From NCBI RefSeq assembly GCF_003313245.1, contig NZ_QJSD01000001.1, forward strand, positions 496,001 to 560,000: 64,000 bases of DNA. The letters run 5' to 3'. How positions within the stretch are numbered: the stretch's first letter is position 1; every line of letters begins with the position of its first letter. A program made the translations under genes and the position numbers. Below the pieces are notes generated by a model. The model saw only the letters and a list, made by a program, of their open reading frames with translations, was not told the origin of the DNA and did no database searches. The stretch comes from Primorskyibacter marinus (GTDB lineage: Bacteria; Pseudomonadota; Alphaproteobacteria; Rhodobacterales; Rhodobacteraceae). Shown in pieces: positions 45,399-54,852 of the stretch.

Positions 45399-45638
45399 TT
45401 AGAAGGCCTTGAACGTCATCGTGGTCATGGTGCGTTCCAGCCCGTCGATATCCAGCATATGGCTGTTGATGAACTTTCCGACATCCTCGCCTTCGGGAAT
45501 ATAAAGCTTCATCAGCAAGTCATATTCACCGCTGGTCGAATAAAGCTCCGAGTGGATTTCCTTCAGCGCAATGGCATCTGCGACCCGGTAGGTCGTGCCG
45601 GGTTTGCAGCGGATCTGGACAAAGACGCAAGTTGTCAT
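45399..45638 (-). CDS. Stand-alone Lrp/AsnC ligand-binding (RAM) domain protein
   Basis: The 79-residue protein has only the RAM domain of Lrp/AsnC regulators (TTCVFVQIRCKPGTTYRVADAI ... GEYDLLMKLYIPEGEDVGKFIN) and no DNA-binding helix-turn-helix. Stand-alone RAM proteins form oligomers and may sense amino acids or modulate full-length Lrp proteins. AGGAG precedes the ATG. It is divergent from hisB. Confidence 0.92.
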   Translation of the reverse strand: MTTCVFVQIRCKPGTTYRVADAIALKEIHSELYSTSGEYDLLMKLYIPEGEDVGKFINSHMLDIDGLERTMTTMTFKAF

Positions 45639-45774
45639 GCGCGCTCCTTGGGTGCAACATCAGGTTGGACCAAGGCTGGCACAGCAACAGACCGGACACA
45701 ATGGGTTTGCACCCTCTTGGCGCGGGGCGGGTGCGCGCCTATAAGCGCCTCACATGACCTGAGGAATGCCCCCA

Positions 45775-46362
45775 ATGCGCCAAGCCGAGATCACCCGCAA
45801 CACTGCCGAGACGCAAATCAGCGTTTCCGTCAATCTTGACGGCACCGGCAGCTATGACAACCAGACCGGCGTCGGCTTCTTCGATCATATGCTGGACCAG
45901 TTGTCGCGCCACTCGATGATCGACATCACCGTGCGCGCGACGGGCGACCTGCATATCGACGATCACCACACGGTCGAGGATACCGGCATCGCGCTGGGAC
46001 AGGCGCTGGCCGAAGCCGTGGGCGACAAACGTGGCATCCGCCGCTACGGCGAATGCCACTTGCCGATGGACGATGCACAGGTGCGCGCGGCGCTGGATCT
46101 TTCGGCGCGGCCTTTCCTTGTGTGGAACGTCGAATTTCCGACGGCAAAGATCGGCACGTTCGACACAGAGCTGGTGCGGGAGTTCTTTCAGGCCCTGGCG
46201 ACGCATGGCGGCATCACGCTGCATATCGACCAATTGCACGGTTTCAACAGCCACCACATCGCCGAAGCGGCGTTTAAGGCCGTCGCTCGCGCTTTGCGCA
46301 TCGCCGTGGAACCGGACCCCCGTGCCGGCAACGCGCTGCCTTCCACCAAGGGTGCCCTTTAG
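45775..46362 (+). CDS. hisB: Imidazoleglycerol-phosphate dehydratase
   Basis: The 195-residue enzyme carries out the sixth step of histidine synthesis, using two Mn ions. It has [33 protein letters not shown] and [26 protein letters not shown], the conserved metal-binding His clusters. I chose the ATG at 45775 (GAGGA 9 bases upstream); the ATG 9 bases earlier lacks that spacing. It is followed 51 bases later by hisH. Confidence 0.97.
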   Translation: MRQAEITRNTAETQISVSVNLDGTGSYDNQTGVGFFDHMLDQLSRHSMIDITVRATGDLHIDDHHTVEDTGIALGQALAEAVGDKRGIRRYGECHLPMDDAQVRAALDLSARPFLVWNVEFPTAKIGTFDTELVREFFQALATHGGITLHIDQLHGFNSHHIAEAAFKAVARALRIAVEPDPRAGNALPSTKGAL

Positions 46363-46413
46363 AACTGTCGCCCACCAGACGTAACTGCGCCCCACCATCA
46401 CGAAAGCACCCCC

Positions 46414-47052
46414 ATGCTGACAGTCATCATCGACTATGAAAGCGGCAATCTGCACTCCGCCGAAAAAGCCTTTCAGCGCATGGCGCGCGAAACCGGCTCT
46501 GGCGACGTGATCGTGACCGACAAAGCCGAAACCGTCGCCCGTGCCGACCGAGTCGTCTTGCCGGGTGACGGCGCGTTTCCGGCCTGCCAACGCGCATTGA
46601 CCGGCCATTCGGGCCTGTATGAGGCGATGATCGAGGCGGTCGAGACCCGTGGCCGTCCCTTCCTGGGCATCTGCGTCGGCATGCAACTGATGGCCCGGAC
46701 CGGGCATGAATACGAAGAGGTGCCCGGCCTAGGCTGGATCGACGGCGAAGTCAGCCATATCTCACCCGCCGATCCCGCGCTGAAAGTGCCGCATATGGGC
46801 TGGAACGATCTGGTGATCGACACGCCGCATCCGGTGCTGGACGGCATCGCCACGGGCGATCACGCGTATTTCGTGCATTCGTATCACATGGCGATGCACG
46901 ACACCGCGCAGCGCCTTGCCCATGTCGATTACGGCGGCGATGTCACTGCCATTGTGGGTGCGGGCAACAAGCTGGGTTTCCAGTTTCATCCCGAGAAAAG
47001 CGCCGATGCCGGCCTGCGGATGATTGCAAACTTCCTGCGCTGGACGCCGTAA
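46414..47052 (+). CDS. hisH: Imidazole glycerol phosphate synthase subunit HisH
   Basis: This 212-residue class I glutaminase supplies ammonia to HisF. It has IDYESGNLHSAEKAF, VLPGDGAFPACQRAL (oxyanion strand), LGICVGMQLMA (catalytic Cys) and FQFHPEKS (His/Glu). hisA and hisF are not next to it; the next gene on the right is a BCCT transporter on the opposite strand, so the his genes are split here. Confidence 0.96.
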   Translation: MLTVIIDYESGNLHSAEKAFQRMARETGSGDVIVTDKAETVARADRVVLPGDGAFPACQRALTGHSGLYEAMIEAVETRGRPFLGICVGMQLMARTGHEYEEVPGLGWIDGEVSHISPADPALKVPHMGWNDLVIDTPHPVLDGIATGDHAYFVHSYHMAMHDTAQRLAHVDYGGDVTAIVGAGNKLGFQFHPEKSADAGLRMIANFLRWTP

Positions 47053-47083
47053 GACATCAGATTGGACAGCCCGGCATATCCGA

Positions 47084-47120
47084 AACGCTCCGCGACCGCA
47101 TGAGGTGATCGCGAAGCGTT
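47084..47120. terminator. Hairpin between convergent hisH and BCCT genes
   Basis: AACGCT-C-CGCGA pairs with TCGCG-A-AGCGTT (one mismatch), loop 13 bases. It lies between two gene ends and probably serves both, though neither side has a T-tract. Confidence 0.45.
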
Positions 47121-47132
47121 CCTGCCTGCGGT

Positions 47133-48773
47133 TCAGTCGGTCGTCTCGGCGTGGAATGTCTCCAACTCGGGCCGTTTGCCGATGGTGATATGGTCGATCT
47201 CTTCCATGGCAAACCCGCGTATCAGCGACGGGATCATCATGCAGACCAGCACAAAGATCGGCAGGCCGACCACGGTGATCACCTGTTGCAGTGCCGCCAG
47301 ACCGGCATCGCCGGCAAGGATGATCAGCATGGCCGCGACCAGGCCTTCGGCAGCCCCCCAGAACACCCGCTGCCGCACCGGTCCGGGTTCTGCGTCGCCC
47401 GTACACAGCATATCCACCACCAGCGAGGCAGAGTCCGATGACGTGGCAAAGAAAATGGCCACGATCAGAACCGCGAACCCCTGCATGAAGGTCGTGAAGG
47501 GGAAGTGTTCGAAGAAGGCGAATATGGCCAAGGGCACGCTTTCGGCAACGGCGGCACTGATTTCGCCCGCCTGATCGCCAAGGGCGGCACGCGCCGCAAG
47601 GCCCAGACCGTCAAACTCCATCGCTTGCCAGCCGAAGATCGAGAACCAGATCAGCGTGAAAAGCGACGGTGCCAGCAGAACACCAAAGACAAACTGCCGA
47701 ATGGTCCTCCCGCGCGAGATTCGCGCCACGAAGATGCCGATGAAGGGCGACCAGGTGACGGTCCATGCCCAGTAAAAGACCGTCCAGGAACCTTGCCAGC
47801 CCCAGTTGGCATTCTCCGGGTTTTCATTTGCCAGCATGTCATTCCAGAATGCCAGATGCGGAAGGTTTTCGAAATACAGGCCGAATGTCTCGACCAGTCC
47901 GCGCAACAGAAATAACGTAGATCCGAAAACCAGCACGAATATCATCAGCCCGACGGCCAAGCCGATATTGAGGTTCGACAGGAACTTCACCCCCTTGTCG
48001 AGACCAACAACGATCGAAGAAATCGCCACCAGCGTCAGCGCGGTCAGAATCAGAACCTGAACCTCGGCACCGTCACCGGTCCCGAACAACTCGTTCAACC
48101 CCGCCGCAATCTGGCTGGATCCAAGCCCCAGCGACACCGCCACGCCAAAAAGCGTCCCGAGGATAGACGCCACGTCAATGGCCTTGCCCACCGGGCCGTA
48201 GATCCTGTCGCGCAAAAGCGGATAGAAAACCGACGACACACGCACCGGCAGCTCGTAGCGGTTGATAAAATAGGCAAAGGCCAACCCCGGCAGCGTGAAG
48301 ATCGTCCATGTGTGCAGGCCAAGGTGATAAACGGCGATGGAGATGGCATCGCGGGCGGCCGCCTCTGTGTAAGGTTCAACTCCCGGCAGCGGCGGATTGG
48401 CAAAGTGCGAAATCGGCTCTGCCACGCCCCAGAACATCAATACCGTGCCGATGCCACCGGCAAACAGCATGGTGAACCAGCTTAGATTGGAATATTCCGG
48501 GCGCGATCCCTTGGGGCCAAGCCGGATGTGACCATGCCGTGACATCGCTGCCCAGATCAGAAAGCCAAGCCAGACATTTACCCCCAGAATGAAAAACCAC
48601 CCGAGGTTGGTGACAATCCACGCCCGTCCCGTTGCAAAGGAGTCGCCGATCTGGTCAGGGAAAAGGACAAGTGCAATAACAAAAACAAATGTTAACGCTG
48701 CTGCCGAGAAAAAGATTGTCGGATCGGTTTTCAATCCAAGTCGTTGGACAAGTGTTTGCACGGGTGCCCCCAC
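47133..48773 (-). CDS. BCCT family betaine/carnitine/choline transporter
   Basis: The 546-residue transporter has about twelve membrane helices. The BCCT signature is WAWTVTWSPFIGIFVARISR with GRTIRQFVFG, and FAGGIGTVLMFWGVAEPISHFANPP is conserved. It brings in glycine betaine, choline or similar compounds using sodium or protons; the exact substrate is unknown. The likely start is the GTG at 48771-48773, though a GTG four codons later, with GGGGG before it, is also possible. A weak ribosome site and absence of bet genes leave its control unclear. Confidence 0.95.
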   Translation of the reverse strand: MGAPVQTLVQRLGLKTDPTIFFSAAALTFVFVIALVLFPDQIGDSFATGRAWIVTNLGWFFILGVNVWLGFLIWAAMSRHGHIRLGPKGSRPEYSNLSWFTMLFAGGIGTVLMFWGVAEPISHFANPPLPGVEPYTEAAARDAISIAVYHLGLHTWTIFTLPGLAFAYFINRYELPVRVSSVFYPLLRDRIYGPVGKAIDVASILGTLFGVAVSLGLGSSQIAAGLNELFGTGDGAEVQVLILTALTLVAISSIVVGLDKGVKFLSNLNIGLAVGLMIFVLVFGSTLFLLRGLVETFGLYFENLPHLAFWNDMLANENPENANWGWQGSWTVFYWAWTVTWSPFIGIFVARISRGRTIRQFVFGVLLAPSLFTLIWFSIFGWQAMEFDGLGLAARAALGDQAGEISAAVAESVPLAIFAFFEHFPFTTFMQGFAVLIVAIFFATSSDSASLVVDMLCTGDAEPGPVRQRVFWGAAEGLVAAMLIILAGDAGLAALQQVITVVGLPIFVLVCMMIPSLIRGFAMEEIDHITIGKRPELETFHAETTD

Positions 48774-49221
48774 AATTTAGGTCAATTCGGGCATAACGCA
48801 GACGTGACTCATATTGTTCCCGGATAAGTTGAAATCTGAATAAACTGCCATGCTTGCCGCCTCTTGATCTCAATCAGAGACCTTCGGTGCATCAAGATTC
48901 GTCCTGACTGATCCTGCCGGATGCGGCCCATCCTTGGCGAAACCGTAACACGCATGTCGGCATAGGCGCTGATTTGTCCTCACTGACATTTGGGAAATAC
49001 GCCTCAGACACGAATGGCGAAGCGGCTGTCCAAAGCCGGTGCCGCAAAAGAATGGGTTGGAAACGGCCTTACTTCAGATTGCCTTGCTTCGGAAACTCTC
49101 GCAAGCTGCGCGCTCTTTCAGACGCCCCGGCTTTGGTTCCAGCCGGCCCGTGGGATTGCCCTAAAGACGAGCGCGGCAATATTGGCCTTGACCTGACGGG
49201 CAATCGTGCGAAACAGCGTGC
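48774..49221. other. Divergent intergenic region between the BCCT transporter and alr
   Basis: The 448-base region has short open frames, none with a ribosome site or family match. No clear hairpin, repeat or tRNA is visible. It probably holds the promoters of the transporter and of alr. Confidence 0.4.
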
Positions 49222-50259
49222 ATGGCACAGGCAGAACTGACGATTGATCTGGGCGCACTGGTTGCAAACTGGCAGGCGCTGAACGCATTGAGCGGGTGTG
49301 AAACCGGCGCGGTGGTAAAGGCCGACGCCTACGGATTAGGGGCGGAACGTGTCGCCCCTGCCTTGGCTGCGGCGGGGGCGCGGTGTTTCTTTGTGGCGCT
49401 GGCCGAAGAAGGTGCGGCGCTTCGCCAGATCCTTGGCAACGGTCCCGATATCTGCGTCTTTTCCGGCCACATGGCGGGCGATACCGCACTGATCCGTGAT
49501 GCGGACCTGGTGCCGATGATCAACTCCATCGATCAAATGTCGTGCCATATCGAAACGCTGCCCGATGCCCGTTTCGGTATCCAGCTCGACAGCGGCATGA
49601 ACCGTCTGGGGATGGAACCCGCCGAATGGTCCGCCCTGCGCGGGGTGTCGCTCAACCAGCCGCCGGTGCTGGTGATGAGCCATCTGGCCTGCGCGGATGA
49701 GCCTGACCACCCGATGAACGCGCAGCAGTTGCAAACCTTTGTCGAGATGACCGACGGGATCGACGCGCCGCGCTCGCTGTCTGCGACGGGCGGCATTCTG
49801 CTGGGCAAGGATTATCATTTCGAACTGACCCGCCCCGGTATCGGTCTGTATGGCGCATTGCCCTTTGCCGACGCGCGGCCCGTCGCGCATCTGTCGATCC
49901 CGGTGATCCAGACCCGAGAGCTGACGCCGGGCGAAACCGTGGGATATGGCAACACCTGGACCTCGGATGCCCCGTCGCGCATCGCGACGATTGCCGCAGG
50001 CTATGCCGACGGAATCATCCGCGCGATGGGCCCAAGCACATATCTTTGGGCGGGCGAGACGCGCTGCAAGATCGTCGGGCGGATTTCAATGGACCTGATC
50101 GGGGTCGACATCAGCAACCTGTCCGAAGACCCTGACAGTTTTCAGCTTTTGGGCCATCAACAGTCTGTCGATACGCTGGCCGATGCCGCCGGAACCATCG
50201 GTTATGAGATCCTGACATCGCTGGGCAATCGGTATGCGCGCCGGTATGTCGGGCCATGA
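49222..50259 (+). CDS. alr: Alanine racemase
   Basis: This 345-residue PLP enzyme makes D-alanine for peptidoglycan. It has [13 protein letters not shown] with the PLP Lys33, then [37 protein letters not shown] (catalytic Tyr) and [17 protein letters not shown]. It lacks an obvious ribosome site. Its stop overlaps mlaE (ATGA), making it the first gene of the alr-mlaE-mlaF unit. Confidence 0.96.
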   Translation: MAQAELTIDLGALVANWQALNALSGCETGAVVKADAYGLGAERVAPALAAAGARCFFVALAEEGAALRQILGNGPDICVFSGHMAGDTALIRDADLVPMINSIDQMSCHIETLPDARFGIQLDSGMNRLGMEPAEWSALRGVSLNQPPVLVMSHLACADEPDHPMNAQQLQTFVEMTDGIDAPRSLSATGGILLGKDYHFELTRPGIGLYGALPFADARPVAHLSIPVIQTRELTPGETVGYGNTWTSDAPSRIATIAAGYADGIIRAMGPSTYLWAGETRCKIVGRISMDLIGVDISNLSEDPDSFQLLGHQQSVDTLADAAGTIGYEILTSLGNRYARRYVGP

Positions 50260-51038
50260 TTCTGACCCGCCCCATTGCCGCTTTGGGTCGCAATGTATTG
50301 CAGCTTCTGGCCGCCATTGGACGCGTGGTGATTTTTGCAGGCCAGACTGTCAGCCATCTGTTCCGCCCGCCCTATTATCACCGTGAGTTCTTTCAGGCGC
50401 TGGTGCAGATCGGCTGGCTGTCGCTGCCCGTTGTCGGGCTGACGGCCCTGTTCACCGGCGGCGCGCTGGCCCTGCAAATCTACGCGGGCGGCGCGCGGTT
50501 CTCGGCAGAGGCGGTTGTGCCCTCCATCGTCGCCATCGGCATGGTCAGAGAGCTTGGCCCGGTTCTGGGTGGGTTGATGGTGGCCGCACGGGTTGCGTCC
50601 TCCATCGCGGCAGAGCTGGGCACGATGAAAGTCACCGAACAGATCGACGCGCTGGTGACGCTGTCCACCAATCCGATGAAATACCTGACGCTTCCCAGGG
50701 TGCTTGCCGCAACGCTGGCCGTGCCGGTTCTGGTGGCTGTGGGCGACGCCATCGGCATATTCGGCGGATATATCGTTGGCGTGACCCGGCTGGATTTCAA
50801 CGCCGCTGCCTATCTCAAGAACACCGTGGATTTTCTGGAATTCTGGGATGTTGCCTCGGGCCTGTTCAAAGGGGCTGCCTTCGGGTTTCTGGTGGCGCTG
50901 ATGGGCTGCTATTACGGCATGAATTCGGGCCGGGGCGCACAGGGCGTCGGACGCGCGACCAAGGCGGCGGTGGTGTCTGCGTCTGTGCTGATCCTGGCCG
51001 CCAACTACATCCTGACCGAGGTGTTCTTTTCGGCATGA
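50256..51038 (+). CDS. mlaE: MlaE-type ABC transporter permease
   Basis: The 260-residue membrane permease has the MlaE family features: [64 protein letters not shown] (read in pieces; the conserved EQIDAL motif), and [17 protein letters not shown]. It should move phospholipids or other lipids between the membranes with the adjacent ATPase. It overlaps alr by ATGA and mlaF by ATGA. Confidence 0.95.
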   Translation: MILTRPIAALGRNVLQLLAAIGRVVIFAGQTVSHLFRPPYYHREFFQALVQIGWLSLPVVGLTALFTGGALALQIYAGGARFSAEAVVPSIVAIGMVRELGPVLGGLMVAARVASSIAAELGTMKVTEQIDALVTLSTNPMKYLTLPRVLAATLAVPVLVAVGDAIGIFGGYIVGVTRLDFNAAAYLKNTVDFLEFWDVASGLFKGAAFGFLVALMGCYYGMNSGRGAQGVGRATKAAVVSASVLILAANYILTEVFFSA

Positions 51039-51781
51039 TTGACCTGCGCGACATTCATAAAAGCTTTGGCAGCAACCATGTGCTGCGCGGCGTCAACCTT
51101 GCCGTGTCAAAGGGCGAGTCGCTGGTAATCATCGGCGGCTCTGGCACGGGCAAATCGGTGGCGTTGAAATGCATCCTTGGGCTGGTCAAGCCCGACAGCG
51201 GCCAGATCAGCGTCGGCGGACGCGATGTGAATACCGGCGACCGCGACACGTTTCTGGCGCGCTTCGGCATGTTGTTTCAGGGCGGCGCGCTGTTCGACAG
51301 CCTTCCTGTCTGGCAAAACGTGGCCTTTCGCCTGCTGCGCGGCGCGCTTAAACGTCCGCATGACGAGGCCCACGCCATCGCCGTGGAAAAGTTGCGCCGT
51401 GTCGGGTTGAAACCTGACGTGGCCGACAAGTTTCCCGCAGAATTGTCCGGCGGGATGCAAAAACGCGTAGGGCTTGCACGGGCGATCTGCGCCGATCCCG
51501 ACATCATCTTCTTCGACGAACCCACCACCGGGCTGGACCCGATCATGGCCGGTGTCATCAACGAGCTGATCCGCGAAATCGTTGTCGAAATGGGGGCGAC
51601 GGCGATGACCATCACCCATGACATGACCTCTGTGCGGGCGATTGCCGACAAGGTGGCCATGCTGCATGATGGCGTCATCCAATGGACCGGGCCAGTGACT
51701 GATCTGGACAACAGCGGCGATCCCTATCTCGACCAATTCATCCATGGCCGCGCAGAAGGCCCGATAGAGGCCGTGAGGTAA
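51035..51781 (+). CDS. mlaF: MlaF-type ABC transporter ATP-binding protein
   Basis: The 248-residue ATPase has Walker A GGSGTGKSVALK, Q-loop FQGGALFDSL, signature LSGGMQKRVGLARAI and Walker B IIFFDEPTTGLDP. It powers the MlaE permease for lipid transport. No MCE/MlaD periplasmic lipid-binding gene follows. Confidence 0.95.
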   Translation: MIDLRDIHKSFGSNHVLRGVNLAVSKGESLVIIGGSGTGKSVALKCILGLVKPDSGQISVGGRDVNTGDRDTFLARFGMLFQGGALFDSLPVWQNVAFRLLRGALKRPHDEAHAIAVEKLRRVGLKPDVADKFPAELSGGMQKRVGLARAICADPDIIFFDEPTTGLDPIMAGVINELIREIVVEMGATAMTITHDMTSVRAIADKVAMLHDGVIQWTGPVTDLDNSGDPYLDQFIHGRAEGPIEAVR

Positions 51782-51786
51782 GCAAG

Positions 51787-52164
51787 ATGTTCGAACCTGA
51801 CTTTCCCGTCATGGCGCTGCTGATCACCCGCAGATTCGTGTTTCCCGAGGCGATCCTGTTGCTGGCATTGCTGCGCCTCATCCTCGGTCAAGGATGGGTA
51901 CGACTGCCTGCCGCCGCCGCTTTTCTGTTTGCTGCCGCGATCACCGCCACTGTGTTCGCTCCGGCCTTGGGCCTGTCGGGCTCTGCGCTTTATGGGACCG
52001 CCGCCCGCGCTCTGGTGTCAGGCGGAATCGCATTGCTGCTCGTCCCGTCAGCGCTGCTGCTGATCGGTACGTTCTCGCGCCAGCGCCCTTGGCCGTGGAT
52101 AGAGATTGCCGTGGTGGCACTGTCCGTCGCCTTTATCCTCCTTTGGGCCGCGACACGCATCTGA
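51787..52164 (+). CDS. Membrane protein of unknown function downstream of mlaF
   Basis: The 125-residue protein is highly hydrophobic, with four predicted helices (FPEAILLLALLRLILG, LPAAAAFLFAAAITATVF, ALVSGGIALLLVPSALLLIG, WIEIAVVALSVAFILLWAA). I do not recognise the family. It starts five bases after mlaF with GAGGT upstream and is in the same operon. Confidence 0.8.
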   Translation: MFEPDFPVMALLITRRFVFPEAILLLALLRLILGQGWVRLPAAAAFLFAAAITATVFAPALGLSGSALYGTAARALVSGGIALLLVPSALLLIGTFSRQRPWPWIEIAVVALSVAFILLWAATRI

Positions 52165-52220
52165 CAGCCATCGCAAAATGCCCGTTGCGCGTATTTCCCC
52201 AGCTTTGAAGGACTGACCCC

Positions 52221-52655
52221 GTGCTGCGCTGGCTGAACCTGTCCCTGCTGATCCTCTACCCGGTCGCGTGGTGCGCACCGCTGATCCGCGCAGGCCTTCT
52301 GCCGCTGTTCGGTCTGAGCGAGATTTCCGTTTTAAGCGGGCTTCAGTCACTTTGGGAAACGGACGTCTTTCTGGCCCTGCTGGTCACGGCATTGGCGCTG
52401 TTTGTGCCCTATCTCAAAACCATAGGTCTGGCGCTGATCCAATTCGGCATGATGCGCCGTCGCATGCTTGGCGCGTTGAACATGCTGGGCAAGCTGGCGA
52501 TGGCGGATGTCTTTCTGATCGCGCTTTATATCGTTGTGGCAAAGGGCGTTGGCGTGGGTCGTGTCGAAACCGCCTGGGGTCTCTACCTGTTCACCGCTTG
52601 CATCTTCGCCTCACTGTCGATCGGTTTGCTGACGGCGAAAAATCTCCGGCGTTGA
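52221..52655 (+). CDS. Paraquat-inducible protein A (PqiA) family protein
   Basis: The 144-residue membrane protein is a single PqiA repeat: LGLSEISVLSGLQSLWE-like, FVPYLKTIGLALIQFGMM, LNMLGKLAMADVFLIALYIVVAKG and AWGLYLFTACIFASLS. E. coli PqiA has two such units plus zinc ribbons, so this is a minimal form. It starts at GTG with GAAGGA upstream. PqiA works with MCE proteins in lipid transfer, so it fits next to mlaEF. Confidence 0.9.
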   Translation: MLRWLNLSLLILYPVAWCAPLIRAGLLPLFGLSEISVLSGLQSLWETDVFLALLVTALALFVPYLKTIGLALIQFGMMRRRMLGALNMLGKLAMADVFLIALYIVVAKGVGVGRVETAWGLYLFTACIFASLSIGLLTAKNLRR

Positions 52656-52831
52656 TCGAAGCGGACCATGACATTGATAGCTGGGTCATGTTTCCGGGGG
52701 CCTCGCGGATCACATCACAGCCCGCGCCGCGACCGGGACGTGGCCTTTTTCGACGCGCGCCGCGCAACGAAGCCACCCTGCCCTTATGGCAGGGCTTGCG
52801 GGGGCTGCCTGTTTGTTCCACAAGATCGCGC

Positions 52832-54199
52832 ATGGCCAAAGCATCCCTTTCCTATGTCTGTTCATCCTGCGGGGCCGCAACCTCCAAGTGGTCGGGCCGC
52901 TGCGAGGCGTGCGGCGCGTGGAATACGATCACCGAGGATGCCGGCATCAGCGCAGGCCCCCCAAAGAAGACGCTTGGCAAATCCCGTGGCCGCACCGTGC
53001 CGCTGACGGACCTGTCCGACGAAGAGGCCCCGCCGCCGCGCACCTCTTGCGGCATGAACGAGCTGGACCGTGTGCTGGGTGGCGGTCTTGTGCCGTCCAG
53101 CGCCATTTTGGTCGGCGGCGATCCGGGGATAGGCAAATCCACCCTGCTGTTGCAAGCTGCGGCGCAATTCGCCCGTGCGGGTCTGAAAGTGATCTATGCC
53201 AGTGGCGAAGAGGCCAGCGCGCAGGTGCGGATGCGCGCGCAAAGGCTGGGGCTGGCCGATGCCTCGGTGAAACTGGCCGCCGAGACCAATCTGCGCGACA
53301 TCCTGACCACGCTGGAGGCGGAAGCCCCGCAACTGGTGATCATCGATTCCATCCAGACCATGTGGGCCGATCATGTTGACAGCGCGCCGGGCAGCGTCAG
53401 TCAGGTTCGCGCGGCCGCACATGAGCTGACCAGCTTTGCCAAGCGGCGCAATACATCGGTTATCATGGTGGGGCATGTCACCAAGGACGGGCAGATCGCC
53501 GGTCCGCGCGTGGTTGAACATATGGTCGACACGGTGCTGTATTTCGAAGGCGAACGCGGCCACCAGTTTCGCATCCTGCGCGCCGTCAAGAACCGCTTTG
53601 GCCCGGCCGATGAAATCGGCGTGTTCGAGATGACCGGCGCGGGTCTGGCCGAGGTTGCCAACCCCTCGGCGCTGTTCCTGTCCGAACGCGGCCAGCCGAC
53701 GCCCGGATCTGCCGTTTTTGCGGGGATCGAAGGCACCCGCCCGGTTCTGTGCGAATTTCAGGCACTGGTCGCGCCCTCGCCGCATTCACAGCCGCGCCGC
53801 ACGGTCGTGGGCTGGGATGGCGGGCGTCTGGCGATGATACTCGCCGTGCTGGAGGCGCGCTGCGGCATTCCATTTGCCGGGCTTGATGTCTATCTGAACG
53901 TCGCGGGCGGCATGAGAATCTCTGAACCTGCCGCAGATCTGGCTGTGGCGGCGGCGCTACTGTCGGCGCGCGAAGACACGGCTTTGCCCGCCGAATGTGT
54001 CGTTTTTGGCGAAATAAGCCTATCAGGGGCCTTGCGGCCCGTAGGTCAAACGGAAAACCGGTTGAAAGAGGCGCAAAAACTTGGTTTCACCTCGGCCATC
54101 GTGCCGGAAGGCGGCAAGTCGGGTGGGACCAGCGATATGGCTCTGACCCGGATGAGCGATCTGGCCGCCTTCGTAGGCGAGATCTTCGGCGCGGGTTAG
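52832..54199 (+). CDS. radA: DNA repair protein RadA
   Basis: This 455-residue RecA-like ATPase processes recombination intermediates. It has an N-terminal zinc finger (YVCSSCGAATSKWSGRCEACG), Walker A GGDPGIGKSTLLLQ (from about residue 94), the RadA KNRFG motif, and a Lon-like C-terminal domain (GLDVYLNVAGGMRI). I chose the ATG at 52832, the position that fits the zinc finger; it has no clear ribosome site. A hairpin (52776-52794) precedes it. Confidence 0.96.
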   Translation: MAKASLSYVCSSCGAATSKWSGRCEACGAWNTITEDAGISAGPPKKTLGKSRGRTVPLTDLSDEEAPPPRTSCGMNELDRVLGGGLVPSSAILVGGDPGIGKSTLLLQAAAQFARAGLKVIYASGEEASAQVRMRAQRLGLADASVKLAAETNLRDILTTLEAEAPQLVIIDSIQTMWADHVDSAPGSVSQVRAAAHELTSFAKRRNTSVIMVGHVTKDGQIAGPRVVEHMVDTVLYFEGERGHQFRILRAVKNRFGPADEIGVFEMTGAGLAEVANPSALFLSERGQPTPGSAVFAGIEGTRPVLCEFQALVAPSPHSQPRRTVVGWDGGRLAMILAVLEARCGIPFAGLDVYLNVAGGMRISEPAADLAVAAALLSAREDTALPAECVVFGEISLSGALRPVGQTENRLKEAQKLGFTSAIVPEGGKSGGTSDMALTRMSDLAAFVGEIFGAG

Positions 54200-54222
54200 G
54201 GACAAACAGAGGGACAGGGTTC

Positions 54223-54783
54223 TTGGAAGGTTTCACCATCATTGACGGCGTGGTGGCCGTTGTCATCATTCTGTCCGCGCTTTTGGCCTATTCCCGTGGG
54301 CTGGTCCGCGAAGTCATGGCCATTCTGGGATGGATCGCGGCGGCAATTCTCGCGTTCATCTTCGCGCCGCAAGTGCAGCCGCTGGTCAAGGAGTTGCCCT
54401 TCATTGGCGATTTCATCGCCGACAGTTGCGAATTGTCGATCATCGGCGGGTTCGCGGCCGTCTTTGCGGTGGCCCTTGTCCTCGTGTCGCTGTTCACGCC
54501 GCTGTTTTCATCGCTGATCCAACGATCTGCGCTTGGTGGTCTGGATCAGGGGCTGGGGTTCCTCTTTGGGGTCGTGCGCGGTGTGCTGTTGGTGGCGATT
54601 GCCTTCTTTGTCTACGATACCGTGCTGGCCGCGCAGGATGTGGCGATGGTGGATAACAGCCGCTCTGCCAAGGTGTTTTCACAGTTCACCGGCAATATCG
54701 AAGATCGCAACCCGGAACAGGCACTTGGCTGGATCACCACGCAATACGAACAGCTTGTTGGCGTGTGCGACACCCCGACCTGA
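54223..54783 (+). CDS. CvpA family membrane protein
   Basis: The 186-residue protein has four membrane helices: FTIIDGVVAVVIILSALLAY, GLVREVMAILGWIAAAILAFIFA, SIIGGFAAVFAVALVLVSLF and LGFLFGVVRGVLLVAIAFFVY. This is the CvpA (colicin V production) family, associated with envelope integrity. The likely start is TTG at 54223 (AGGGACAGGG upstream), since no ATG or GTG fits. It is 23 bases after radA. Confidence 0.9.
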   Translation: MEGFTIIDGVVAVVIILSALLAYSRGLVREVMAILGWIAAAILAFIFAPQVQPLVKELPFIGDFIADSCELSIIGGFAAVFAVALVLVSLFTPLFSSLIQRSALGGLDQGLGFLFGVVRGVLLVAIAFFVYDTVLAAQDVAMVDNSRSAKVFSQFTGNIEDRNPEQALGWITTQYEQLVGVCDTPT

Positions 54784-54852
54784 CACTGTGCCCCCGTTTT
54801 ACGACACCGGCCCGTGCCTCACCGCGCGGGCCGTTTGCATTCCGGCTATCGG

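Noticed and set aside
48990-49196. A 68-codon open frame upstream of alr
   Set aside because: No ribosome site, no family match, and ordinary amino-acid content; kept as intergenic.
52776-52794. CCCTGCC/GGCAGGG hairpin before radA as a terminator
   Set aside because: No T-tract follows in the direction of radA, and it lies within an operon-like stretch; more likely leader structure.
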